Source: Melanopsichium pennsylvanicum (Eukaryota > Basidiomycota > Ustilaginomycetes > Ustilaginales). From it: 64,000 bases of DNA. The translations under genes and the position numbers were made by a program. Under the pieces are notes generated by a model. It was not told the DNA's origin. It did no database searches and saw nothing but the letters and a program-made list of their open reading frames with translations. The stretch spans positions 620,001 through 684,000 of the forward strand of contig OAPG01000012.1 of NCBI GenBank assembly GCA_900208305.1. The letters run 5' to 3'. Positions 43,343 through 54,086 of this stretch are shown here, piece after piece (the stretch's first letter is position 1; each line of letters opens with the position of its first letter).

Positions 43343-45485
43343 CCAATTCGCGCATGTACAGCTCCAAAATGTTTCTCGCATCTGTTCGTGTCCCTCATCA
43401 CTCCTGTCTTGCATCATCTTCTCAGCGTCACCCATGATCGTTTGCCTCAATGAGTCTGATTGTTTGGAGAGTTCATAAACACAGGGATTTTCCAGCGTGA
43501 TGTTCGAGGCGACCAAGAATGGCCAGCGAGAAGGAAGTGTGGGAGGATTGAGAGACACAAGCATGGAGGCTACCCAAGACTTAGTAATGACGAGCCAGGG
43601 GCATTGGAAACAGGTAATGGCGACCTTCTCTGTCTGTGCCTTCAAGTTCGCAAGCATTGAGACCCTCCCTGCTTTGTCTTTCCTCACATTTATCCTTTGA
43701 TCCATCCAGCTAGCCATCCAGCTCCTGTGTGCCATTTGCTCACCCAGCGAGATCGAGACTCCGATAGGGTTCAAGCATTGGCACGAAGTACGAAGCATTT
43801 CAGCCCAATTGGCCCTACATCAGCGCAGCACTTTGCGCCACTGTGGGCTGCCATTCTTGGCTTCACGGCATCGACCCCCAATCAGACTGAGTCGGTATCC
43901 AAGTACTGAGCCAGAGAGCTTTCGTGCTTCTCTGATCTTCGCTTTTCGCCCCACCGTACTGTACATCGAGAAAATCGGTCCAACGATTGAAGATCGGGCG
44001 GCAATGTTACCACGCACGACGCCAATCAACAAATCACTCCTAGTATGCTCGAGAATGCCACGGCCTTTTCCCTTTTCCCCAAAGATCAAGGTCTTGGCAT
44101 TAGCCTGTCAAGCCACGACTGCTCCTGAGTAAAGTCTCCTCGGCCGTAAATGACGACTGAAGCTCGAGTCAATGACTAAATAATATTTCTCATCCTACAG
44201 GAATGGCCTGCCTGAGGCGGAAGTGAGCACGCCTGACTCGTGCTATCTGACTATGCGGTCTGTTTGGATCACGACGGCCGCTCAACTTGATTATAAACCG
44301 AGTCTTTGTTTCACAAGTCTTCACTTCTCCAGCGTACGCAAAATCAAACCCAGAAAGACTCGGAAAGACGTGTCCAGAAACGTCGTGGGGACTCAAGTGA
44401 CAGTTCTATTACCATAAAGACAAGAAAGGAGCTGCAATTGATGACGCGAATGTGATGAAGTAGCCGCCAGCTTTCAGCGGTTGGGATTCGATTGACGGAT
44501 CGATCACCATGCAAGCCCTATTTCTGATCTGACATCTCAAATGCTATGGATGGCTACATTCATTACGAACTGGCAACGCTTGAAGTGTAACTGCAGAAGC
44601 CTTCAAAGCGTTCATTGACAAATCGTCCATTCGTATGGAGGTAGCCACGACGATCGTTTGCCAAGAGCGAGCTAGTTCTCGGGTTTCACAAAGTTCGACC
44701 GGTCCCCCTTATACCGTGTCTCAGCCCATGTCCAGATTTGCACAGTACTCAGAAATCCAATTTTTTCTGTAAATTTTTCTGAGTGCTCTTTGTACTTGGG
44801 TTGAATCCAGAAATCCATTGCGGCAGAGCGGAGAATGAGTTAGGTGTCCAGATTTGGGACGGGCAGTCCGCAAAGACGAGCATGGCCGTGTCCAGCTACA
44901 CAAATTTGAACCTTTGTCGTTGACCGTTTCAGCAGGATCATGATCTGGCCGATTGGAATGGGTTTACGCTGCTGTGCAGCGCATCACCTTGAAACGCCGT
45001 AAGGTGCGATGATCACCTGCGCCGAGACATGATGTTGATGCGAACGGCTCTTTCCTCACGGTTGACATTTCGTCAGACCAATGAGCTTGTCGATGTGAGG
45101 AGACACGAAGGAAGGGAAAAGGTTCAGGCGTGTGATCTTCGTGAAATGATACGCTGCTTGCCAAAGCTCGATGCTTGCGCCTTTTTAACACTTGCATTCC
45201 CAAAGCCAAAGCCAAAGCCAAAGCCAAAGCCAAAGCCAAAGCCAAAGCCAAAGCCAGACCCATACCTCTCCTCAGCCTTAGCGAAACTCTTTCCCCTCTT
45301 TTCAGACCTCTGCTTGTCCTGGCTTTTTACCAACATTAACACCAAGCTCAAGTTATTTCAAGACATAACTAACCTTTACGCTACCACCCCACCTTGAGCC
45401 CGCCTTCCTGCTTCCACCATCAGACTCAGCCAGAAACAAGATTCTTTTTCCCGCTTGTCCAGACGACGTACAAGAACGAGTCATT
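43343..45485. other. Intergenic region without a supportable gene
   Basis: 2.1 kb of mixed sequence with short frames on both strands, none with motif or splice support. AT-rich sequence with repeated 'TCTGAG' and 'CCAGATTT' words occurs near 44.7-44.9 kb. A hexanucleotide array lies at 45200-45256. Confidence 0.5.
45200..45256. repeat. (CCAAAG)n hexanucleotide array
   Basis: About nine and a half perfect copies of CCAAAG, ending about 230 bp before the cutinase-like start codon. In one frame it would encode Pro-Lys repeats, but no gene contains it. Confidence 0.93.
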
Positions 45486-46536
45486 ATGCAAGTCACAAGA
45501 ATGCTCAAAGCCGCTATAACAGCAACAATTTTGCTGCTCGGCACCAGCTCTGCTACAAAGCTGCCTCAATCACCTACCGACAAGTACACCTTCCTTGCCA
45601 AGCGTGCAGCCTCAGACGAACTTTCGTCGTTGCCATTGTTCAAGCCCACATGGATGCACTTAGAGAAGCGGACGGATGTGTCAGCCGCTTTGTCGGTGCT
45701 CAATTCAATCCTTCCTGGCCTGAACATCTCATCATTCACCGGTGAATCAATCAACGGATCGGCAGCAACAAACTATACGTTAGCAGGAATTCCATTGAAC
45801 AACACAGCCAGTCTCAACCAGACAGAAATCGATCGAGCACGCAGCTGCCCTGGCATCGAATTCATTACCACTCGTGGTGCGAACGACTCATTTACAGATG
45901 GCTTTTGGCTCAGGGAGATGGCTCGTCAAGTCATCTCGCGTCTGCCAAATGGCACCTCGAGGCGCACGGAGACCAGATACGATTCGAACATTGGCAACGA
46001 CATTGACTCGCAGGTCAAAGCGGCCCTTGATGGTAGTTGGTGGATCGCAAACTACACCACGTTGCTTGCGCAGAGCTGCCCGAACACCACCATCATCATG
46101 ATGGCGTACTCGCTTGGAGCAGCTGCTAACACGGTAGCAAGTACGCGCCCTCGTTTCCCAATCAGCCGCATCAGCGGGGCAGTGTACTGGGGTAATCCTT
46201 TGTTCCAGAGCGGTAGACCTCAGAACCGTGGCACTGCCAAGTCAGCCTTGGGTCAAGAGGGTCTGCTTGGCTACCGCACCCCTCGTGGAATGCAGCCCAT
46301 CGTCCGAGACTACTGCCTCACTGGCGACATCATCTGCACAAATTGGGGCAACCTGTTAGTGTCAATTCCCCCTTTCACTCTTCGCAGGTACGACATGCAG
46401 AGTACTGACGCTGCTTTTTTGCTTACGTGTTTTCTACCTATTCCAACGCTACAGCACTGTGCACCTGTCTTATGCGAACAGCACATGGCAAACGCAAACA
46501 GTTGATTACCTCGTTCAGACTGCCCTGCAGGGTTGA
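45486..46536 (+). CDS. Secreted cutinase-family serine esterase, two exons
   Basis: Exons 45486-46354 and 46455-46536; 316 aa. Signal peptide about 1-23; a propeptide-like region with KR pairs (FLAKR, LEKR) up to about residue 62; then a cutinase/alpha-beta-hydrolase domain. SCPGIEFITTRG resembles the first strand with its disulphide cysteine, AYSLGAA contains the nucleophile Ser209 (usual cutinase motif GYSQG), YCLTGDIIC contains Asp281 between two Cys, and exon 2 supplies His293 in TVHLSYA. Ser-Asp-His order and Cys positions agree with cutinases, which cleave cutin or other esters outside the cell. The second exon is required for the catalytic His; reading through the intron would lose it. 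Several N-glycosylation sites occur. The substrate cannot be told from sequence. Confidence 0.8.
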
Positions 46537-49422
46537 TTGGTGATCCTCATGCTGCCCTTTGTCCACCACCTCAAATGCATTGAACCCTGGTCTTCTCGCA
46601 ATCTCCTCCGCCGTCAACTTATACCATGGTCACCGCAACCTTCCATCACCCAAAAATGGTCGTGATCAATTTTGTCGAGCTGGTCTAGTCACTGAAGTGT
46701 TGATTTGCTTGCAAGCCAGCTCTAACAGCTTCCTGAACTCATCGATCTGTAGAGTAATTCCCCGATATAATCAATTTCTTCGAAACCGGCCCTATGTGAA
46801 TATGAGTCAAACGGCGGACTTTGCATTGAAGATTTTGAGCTCTTTTGTGCGCAAGATAGCAGTAAAATGGAAACACTATCTACGATCTAAACATTTTCAC
46901 GTGAGGGTGCACTTGGTCGCCACAGAGTCTATGAGTGCCCCTATCACTGTCGTGAGTGCATGTACTATAATCGGACGATTGCGATTCAGGTGCTGTCTCG
47001 ACTCTCGTCGAAAGGTCATAGATCAGTGATATTGTCAAAGAACTACCATTATCTAACGCACGATACAACAGTTGACACCTGTCGGCCGAAATCTCCTCAT
47101 GTCTTGGCTGATAGGGCACGGGACACAAATAAATGACAAATCTGAGCCGCACGTGGCAGGAGCCGCAAGCCTTTTGACGCCGAAGTGGCTGACAGGCACA
47201 ACCATTCAGCCTTTGAATCTGACGTGCGCCACTCCCTCTCTTGTCTTCCAACATGGCCGATCTGACGGAATGGCAAGGTATCACGGCAAACTTGGTCGCC
47301 GGAAGACACGAAGCCATTCAAAATCCTTTGAGGGCAGCTGCTGCTGCTGCACGCTACGCTAGATCGGGCGACTGCATATCCTGCATCGAGGCGAGGCAGA
47401 GCCGCACTAAGAACCAGCACGCGAAGCAACATCTGGCACACGGCTACTCTCCAACCTCCCTTCCCAAACTGTACCCGTTTCTTATCTCTGCCCGCCCGAC
47501 CATGCTCGTATCAAGTCGTGCGTGTCTCAGAATCGCAGCGGAACGGCTAGCTCTGTTTCGTCTCTACGATCTGTCTCGCGTGCTACCTTTGCCAAACCTG
47601 CAAATAGTCCCTGTCTGGCCGGTGCGAGGCGGCAAAACAGATCGGTTTCTGCCCCTTGAAATCCTCTTCCATCGAAGGATTTGGTTACCTCGGAACGCGA
47701 ATCAAGCGAGCTGAGGCGCGACAGTCAGGCTAAATGGGATCCTGACGAATGTGCGTACAGTCCGGCAACGGCAAAGCAAAGCAAAGCTGGTGGTTTGCGC
47801 ACCCAAGATGCCAAACATTTTTCGAAGTGCAATGACCCTTACTCGCCTTGCCCATCGAGATCATTGCCAAGGAAGCAGCACGTTTCGCCTTGCGAACGAT
47901 GCGAAGGGCGGGCGGCTCTGGCGATGCTGGACCCTCGCATGGACCCTCGAAGTGGGCGTCACTTGCAGGTAAAAAAAAAGTCACTGTCGCTCTGATCGAT
48001 GTTCAATTGCAACCAAAGTCTGCCTCGTTCGCTTAGAAACAAGCACAGGAATAGACCCGTCGATCGATGGCTTCTGAGACATCTGAGGGTACAAGCTGAC
48101 GATAATCGTAGCTTTTGTGCCCGTTTCTGGTGTTGAAAGCATCGATAAATGCTGTCTTTTCTGCAACCGAGACTAGGATCGTGCGATCGCGTAAAAAATC
48201 AACGTGTCTCGCCGTAAAGTCGTGGGAGAATTCTGGCGTAACAAAGACATAAAGCAATCTTGTCTTGGATCACGAAGGCGGGTAGTAGTACGGGTCAGAT
48301 CATGCCGAATACTGGTTGTCGACCCAGCTGCTGGCATGGCGCTACCGTGAGAGCAGGGAGAAACAGCGCAAAGGGGTCATTCATGGGACCTTGGACAGAA
48401 ACACAATAGCGGCTGGGCAGCTGTGCTTGCCAATGCCAAGCGGCTTGCAACCTAGAACCACCACGGCAAAGCAAGGAGATCAGTAATGAGCTCCGAATTG
48501 CGCCCGACTGTGCGTGCATAAGCATAAGTTATGCAGTGGCGTAGCTACCTCGTCTTGACAAACTCTTTGCGCATCTAGGGCTTAGCCCGCCAGAGACTCA
48601 GGCTGGTCCAGCTGACATCGGCTCAGGCAATGCATGAAGAGAAGAAATGATCCAAGTTGTATCCGACGCTCGCCAATCATTCGTTCTGTGTCATTCACCT
48701 TACCATACAGGTCAAGCCTCGCACTCAGGTCGCCGTCACATTCGAGAAAACTTTTTCAAAAAAATGAAAATGAAAATTTAAAAATAAAAATTAAAAAGAA
48801 AACATGGATAAGATGATCATCACCCAGAAACCACCGCTGCTGACTCAAGAACCCGAAATTCGCTCCAGACGGCTGGGCCAAGGCGGCGCCGCGGTCTCTG
48901 AAATTCGTTGCAGCGCAGACTCCAGGCCTTTCTTGCGTTGAAGATGCTGGACGCAGCCTTTGGGCTCGGATCGCCATACACTCTCCCAGGTGTTTGCAGC
49001 TCCGAAACATAAATTGAGTTGATTTGACTTTCAGAGAGAGCATGTGCTTTTTCTTGGGTTGCAGAGACTCCCTCGAACTGAGCGTGCAGCTGGCTCGACG
49101 GTGAGATGGCTGCTGAGGATCCGTTACGGGTATAGGCCTAATTTTTGCCTGCACGCCCACCTCCTCAAGACCTCAACGTACCTGTCGGAGGGCCAGAACG
49201 AATGATCATCGAACATGTGTTTGTCGGCGTCGAAGATTGTGACAACATAATCGCTGTCGCCAATTATGAATGTTCGCGAGACCGAGTTCGGCTCGGCATT
49301 GCACGACTTGGTCGGCCGGGAAGAGAGACAGACGGAACTCTAAGAGGCGACATTGGTGACAAAAGGTGAAGAGCTGGTTGGAACGATAGAAGTAACGTAC
49401 AGAAGTGTGCTACGGTAAATGC
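46537..49422. other. Intergenic region without a supportable gene
   Basis: 2.9 kb between the cutinase-like gene and the 3' end of the GT2 gene. Several frames up to about 157 codons exist (for example 47241-47714) but none has a motif. An A/T-rich purine block (48745-48805) and short AAAGC repeats (about 47773-47788) are seen. Confidence 0.5.
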
Positions 49423-52245
49423 CTAGAAGCTGAAGCGCATGAAGACTGGACTGAGCAGGATCGGGTAGAGGACGTGTCCAGCAATCGTGATGGCACCCGG
49501 CCAGTAAAGATTGAAGCCATAAATGCAGAACTCTTGGCTGAGCAGATTTGTTCCAAAGAGGAGCATGACCGCAAGGAAGCTGAGCATGACCAGATAGCAG
49601 TGCCAGTATCGGCTGAAGATCTCCTTGACTTCGTCGAGCAGGCTCGTCTCCTGCACGTCCTTCTGCGTGGCCGCCCATGTCATATTGTACTCGATTGGGT
49701 GAGCGAGAATGGCCAGGAGGATGTGGTACGGCAGACCGGAGAAGAAGACGATCAGCGGCCAGAAGTAGACGAACTGCCTTTTGAGCGCGTACCAGAAGCC
49801 TCCCTCTCGGCTTCGAAGGAAACAAAGCAGTCGAGCCACAGTACCAGCTGCAGAGAAAATAACGAGAATCGAGAGCCAGATCTTGAACGAGTCTACGATA
49901 TACTTCTCAGTCACGTTGCCAAAGAGTCCAGTGACGATAAACATGGCAACGGCGAAAGGAAGACTCAGGGCCAGAGCGTAGTAAGAGAACATGTACGAGC
50001 TGACTGTTACCTTCTGCGCTAGACTGCAGCGATCGCTGGTGATGAACTTGACGAAAAGCGGGGTCAGCGGACCCCTAGTCATCCACTTGCGCAGAGGCTG
50101 CAAGATAATTTCGGAGCAGCCAAACGCGTATTTTTGCCAGCGGTTCAGCTCGTCTGAAGGGGTTAACGAGACACCTTCGAGGTAACCCAGATTGGAGTAA
50201 GTGGCCCAACGCACAACATAGCCTTGCAGCTGAAGACGAAGCGACATGTCAAAGTCTTCCGACACTGAATTCTCGGACCAGCTGATCAGCTGACCAGACT
50301 TAGGATCACGCTCCGAGACCTGAAGAAGCGCGGAGGTACGAATGTATGCGTTGTGGCCGACAAACGGCGCTGTCGCGCCACACGCTACCAACCAGCTGAT
50401 TGAAAAATTGACCACATCTGTGAAGAAGCCCATCATGTTCTCGAAAAAGTGGTCGGCGACGTACATGACGCCGGAGCAGTGCTGGAGGATGGCCACCTCG
50501 GGGCAGGTTTCCATCTCGCTAGCAGCGTCGATGAAGGCATCAGCGGGGATACGAGTATCGCAGTCGATGAGGAAGATGTAGTCTCCTAGACGAACATCTC
50601 CCTCGGCCTGAGCTCTGCCGTCACGAGCCTGCAAGGCCATCTCGAGCGCTTCGTCGTAGGTCTGAGCACGCCCACCATCCAAGAGTTGTTGGACGTCATA
50701 GCTGAAGTCGAGAACGAAGTTCATGTTAGAAGCCTTCTTGAAACGACCAGCACGCACGAAGCCGTTGTGACCGTGACCGGGACGAGAGACCCAACCGCAG
50801 CCCTGAGTCTGATAAAACTCCTTGCGCGCCTGCTGCTCCTCTTCGTCGATGAGCTGCATACCGTCTTCGCAGACGAGAATGTTGGCTTTGCCACCTTGAA
50901 GTTCGTACTTCTTCATAGCCTTCTTCATGTCGAGGATGGTAGGGGCAATGACACCTTCAAGCGACTCCTTGTAGACTGGAACCTGGATGGTAATGGAAGG
51001 CAGCTGGACATCAATGGGCAGCGGCACTGGCTTCTCGCCTGAGTAGTAGAGCGAGTTCTTCTTCATGTTACCGTACGGCAGCACGATTTGGGCGATACAT
51101 CCAAAGATGTTGTCGGTGAAGAACTGCGTAAGCATCATGAGGAAGGGAATTACCAGCAGAGGGATAAGGTAGAGCCAGTTGTTGAGCTCCACTGCGGTAA
51201 TCAGGACGCTGCGCATAAAAATGCCGCTGAAGAGGAGGTTAAGACCAAGACTGAGGCCAGTGAGGAGCGGTGCCACCAAGTAAACGGGACGCTTGGCGTT
51301 TATCAGGTCAGGCAACACGCCCTCTTCCATGGCATCCACGCCAGCCTCTTGCTTTTCCGAGAAGGCTTGCTGCTTTTCGTTCAAGTTGCTAGCTAAAGAA
51401 GGCGAAGGCCTGTGGCCGCTAAACTTGAAATCAGAATGCTTGCCATGACCCAGGTCGGAACGCGAGACGAGCGAGGGCAGACGGGTCTGCGACGAGGCGG
51501 CCGAGCTTACCACGCTGTTAGTCCTAGAGTGGCCGGATCCGTAGATAGAACCCTTGCTAGCGCTGTAGTTGACGAGACTTTCTACGTAGTTGCCTCGTCG
51601 AAGTGACTCGAAGTAGTCGAGGACCGAGTTCTGGAAGCTGATGGCAGCATCCATGAGGTCCTTGCCATCTTCAGTCCAAACGACCACGATCGCCTCGGCC
51701 TGAATGAAGGCAGCACCTTGGCCTTTACGGCACGACCAGAGGCTGTCGAGGTTCTTGACGACCTGCACACGCTGTTGCGGTGATAGAATGAGCTCAGTCT
51801 GGCTGGGCCGAAGCGTTGAGAGTGCCGAATCAATGATCTCGGAAGAGATGATGATGGCGGCTTCGCAGCGAAGCTTCTTGATACTCTGCATGGCTACACC
51901 GCGGTAGGCGTCCATGGGATAGGCAGCGTAGACGTTTTCGTGGGCACGAAGGAAAATGCCGTCGGCACCACTATCCTCGCGAACCAGGTTGACTCGACGT
52001 GCCTTGAGGTACATGGATTCGGCGATTTGCTGCGCCAAATGGAATTGAAGCGTGCCCTGCCCTGGCGTGTCGACGCTTGAGGACTGCATGTTGGACTGAT
52101 GGTCTGCGTAAGTAGCAGAGAGACCATCTGCTGGCGAAGCGGTATCGCTCGTTCTCCTTCCACCTGCAAAAGTTGACGCCGAGATGGCATGGAATGCCTG
52201 GGTTGCCTGGGTCATGAGACCGCTCCGCGAAAAGTTAGAAGTCAT
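49423..52245 (-). CDS. Family 2 membrane glycosyltransferase, cellulose/chitin-synthase-like (paralogue 1)
   Basis: Single exon, 940 aa. Residues 1-55 are variable. A conserved N-terminal domain (about 60-225, sharing AAIII, RVQVVK and a V-x-I/V-W-T-E core with the paralogue) precedes a pair of membrane helices (about 320-385). The GT2 catalytic core is next: IQVPVYKES, CEDG (D461), IDCDTR (D561/D563), VILQHCSGV-like, SEDFD (D664, base) and the product-binding NRW (R702-W703). Five or so C-terminal membrane helices follow and the protein ends FMRFSF. This is the architecture of processive polysaccharide synthases. The polymer is unknown; it is not a standard fungal chitin synthase (QRRRW reduced to NRW-Q) nor FKS glucan synthase. 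Divergent neighbour: GH16 at 54087. Confidence 0.85.
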   Translation of the reverse strand: MTSNFSRSGLMTQATQAFHAISASTFAGGRRTSDTASPADGLSATYADHQSNMQSSSVDTPGQGTLQFHLAQQIAESMYLKARRVNLVREDSGADGIFLRAHENVYAAYPMDAYRGVAMQSIKKLRCEAAIIISSEIIDSALSTLRPSQTELILSPQQRVQVVKNLDSLWSCRKGQGAAFIQAEAIVVVWTEDGKDLMDAAISFQNSVLDYFESLRRGNYVESLVNYSASKGSIYGSGHSRTNSVVSSAASSQTRLPSLVSRSDLGHGKHSDFKFSGHRPSPSLASNLNEKQQAFSEKQEAGVDAMEEGVLPDLINAKRPVYLVAPLLTGLSLGLNLLFSGIFMRSVLITAVELNNWLYLIPLLVIPFLMMLTQFFTDNIFGCIAQIVLPYGNMKKNSLYYSGEKPVPLPIDVQLPSITIQVPVYKESLEGVIAPTILDMKKAMKKYELQGGKANILVCEDGMQLIDEEEQQARKEFYQTQGCGWVSRPGHGHNGFVRAGRFKKASNMNFVLDFSYDVQQLLDGGRAQTYDEALEMALQARDGRAQAEGDVRLGDYIFLIDCDTRIPADAFIDAASEMETCPEVAILQHCSGVMYVADHFFENMMGFFTDVVNFSISWLVACGATAPFVGHNAYIRTSALLQVSERDPKSGQLISWSENSVSEDFDMSLRLQLQGYVVRWATYSNLGYLEGVSLTPSDELNRWQKYAFGCSEIILQPLRKWMTRGPLTPLFVKFITSDRCSLAQKVTVSSYMFSYYALALSLPFAVAMFIVTGLFGNVTEKYIVDSFKIWLSILVIFSAAGTVARLLCFLRSREGGFWYALKRQFVYFWPLIVFFSGLPYHILLAILAHPIEYNMTWAATQKDVQETSLLDEVKEIFSRYWHCYLVMLSFLAVMLLFGTNLLSQEFCIYGFNLYWPGAITIAGHVLYPILLSPVFMRFSF

Positions 52246-54086
52246 CTTGTGCGAAAGAGCTCGATTGGGTCAAAAGCCGATACAAATTACTTTTCTGTTT
52301 GATATTAGGTGCTTCCAGATACCAGCAATGTTGCAATGTCTGCTGCTTGTCACAATTGGCCTAAATGCAGGCTTGGAGCATGGGTACCAAACAAGCTAGG
52401 ATGTAAGAGGAGATGGAGGCGTGCGGCTGACTTAGCTAAAGGACTAGTTGACCAGGAGCTGTTCTCGAGCGAAATGTAATGATGAGAAGGAGAGATAAGG
52501 AAATGGAGATGAAGGAGTTGGTGCAAAGAAGTGAAGAAATGATCTTCTTGATGAAGAGAAAAAAGCGTAGGTGATAAAGGGGAAAGCTTCAGATTTACTT
52601 GGGATCAATTGTGACTCCAAAAAATTTACCGAGAGAGTCGCAGCAAGCAATGGTGAACAGAATACTGACAGCACACTCAAACATAAATCCTCTTTGCTGA
52701 GCCTATCGATCATTTAGAAGCCTTACAGACTCAAGTTGGCGGGAGAGGTACCGCCACGGCCTATCGGTGGATCACACTGTTGGATTCGCAAGTTGATCAC
52801 AGAAGTGCTTGCTTGGGAGCACGACTTTTTCTTCTGCTCGTCTAAATGCCGGCTGCCGGTGAAGGATCACGGTGTCAGAACGTTTAAGGCCTCGGTAGGA
52901 TCATTCCGACCCAGAATCTCTTGAAGAAAGGCGCTGAAGCGCGTGGTCAAGTACATCGGAGTTTCAAGAATTAACGGAAAATTGGGAATCAAAAGTCTAA
53001 AGACATTCTGGGTGCATTAGGGCGCCATGGGTGAAACCTGAGTTTTGGTTCAACAAAGTCACGCCCCTGACGAGCTAAGACATGGGTCGCGGCGAGCACA
53101 ATGGTCCAGACAGTCGAAAAGTCAGGGTCAATTCGGTAGCGATTTGCTGTTAGTGCCATGTACATTCGGTAGCGATTTGCCGTTAGTCTGCAGGAAGGAA
53201 GACGATCGCTCTTATCCGACTTTTCTTGGCTAGTTGGTACAAAACACTTCGCATATCCACCACCGACCATTGCGAATCGGATCAAACACGTCAGTCGATC
53301 CTCTGATGTGCTTTTAAGATCCCTGCGGAACGACCAAACAGCGTACTGGGTGGTTCGCTTCACCGTAGAGTCAGCTCTGGGTGTTGGCTGCCGACACACG
53401 TTTTGAGCGCAATCCACTTCGGAAGCATGTCATCGGATGTTCGCATTGTGGCCGAGACATTTTTGATGGCCGCGGGAAGCACGCACTTGAAACATCAATT
53501 TGTTCATCAACGCAGAGCATTGAAAGCTTCCCACTCTCGTCCCTCAAATTGGCGCATAGCAGTCTGAACAGTTTCATGCTATCGATTCAGATGTCATTCG
53601 CAACGTCCGATGCGGTCTCGCGGTGCTAGTGACACAGCAACACCTAACCGAGACTCGTCAGATTTCATTGTGACGGCGATAGCGGCGACCATTAGGAAGT
53701 CTAGCTCGTGGTAGCAAAAGCTTGAGTCCAGAAAAGGCGATAATTCAGGGTGCGCGTTGCTGCCGGCAAATCTAAATGACCTGTCAGCCCTTTTCCAGTT
53801 TTTGGCTTGCATGTCCAAACTTTCCTGCTTCATGGTGCTGAATTCCGCAATTTTTTCTTTCTTTCGCGTCTCCGTCATCGCAAATCCCTCCCTTATCATT
53901 GCGCAGGATTCATCATCATCGTCCAAACGTTTCAACCTTCTTTTCTCCCCTCCCATCCGTCCCATCAGCATCAAAGCATAGCCTCAATCTTCGGAGGATA
54001 AGTGAGCTTCAAGTGATCTCTTCCAACCTCCTTCGGCTTCAAGCAAAAACACAGCATCTCAGCTCGCATCAGAAATTCTCATAGCC
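52246..54086. promoter_or_regulatory. Divergent upstream region GT2 paralogue 1 / GH16 paralogue 1
   Basis: 1.84 kb between start codons. It includes a 33-bp tandem duplication (53131-53187). Short frames, such as minus 53417-52989, contain a duplicated LTANRYR caused by that repeat and are not supported as genes. A pyrimidine-rich leader precedes the GH16 start. Confidence 0.45.
53131..53187. repeat. 33-bp tandem duplication
   Basis: ATTCGGTAGCGATTTGC appears at 53131 and again at 53164. The second copy is cut after 24 bases with one C/T difference. Confidence 0.9.

Noticed and set aside
47241..47714. 157-codon plus-strand frame between the cutinase-like and GT2 genes
   Set aside because: No motif and random-looking composition.
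52989..53417. 142-codon minus-strand frame with repeated LTANRYR
   Set aside because: The protein repeat is simply the 33-bp DNA duplication; no other coding evidence.
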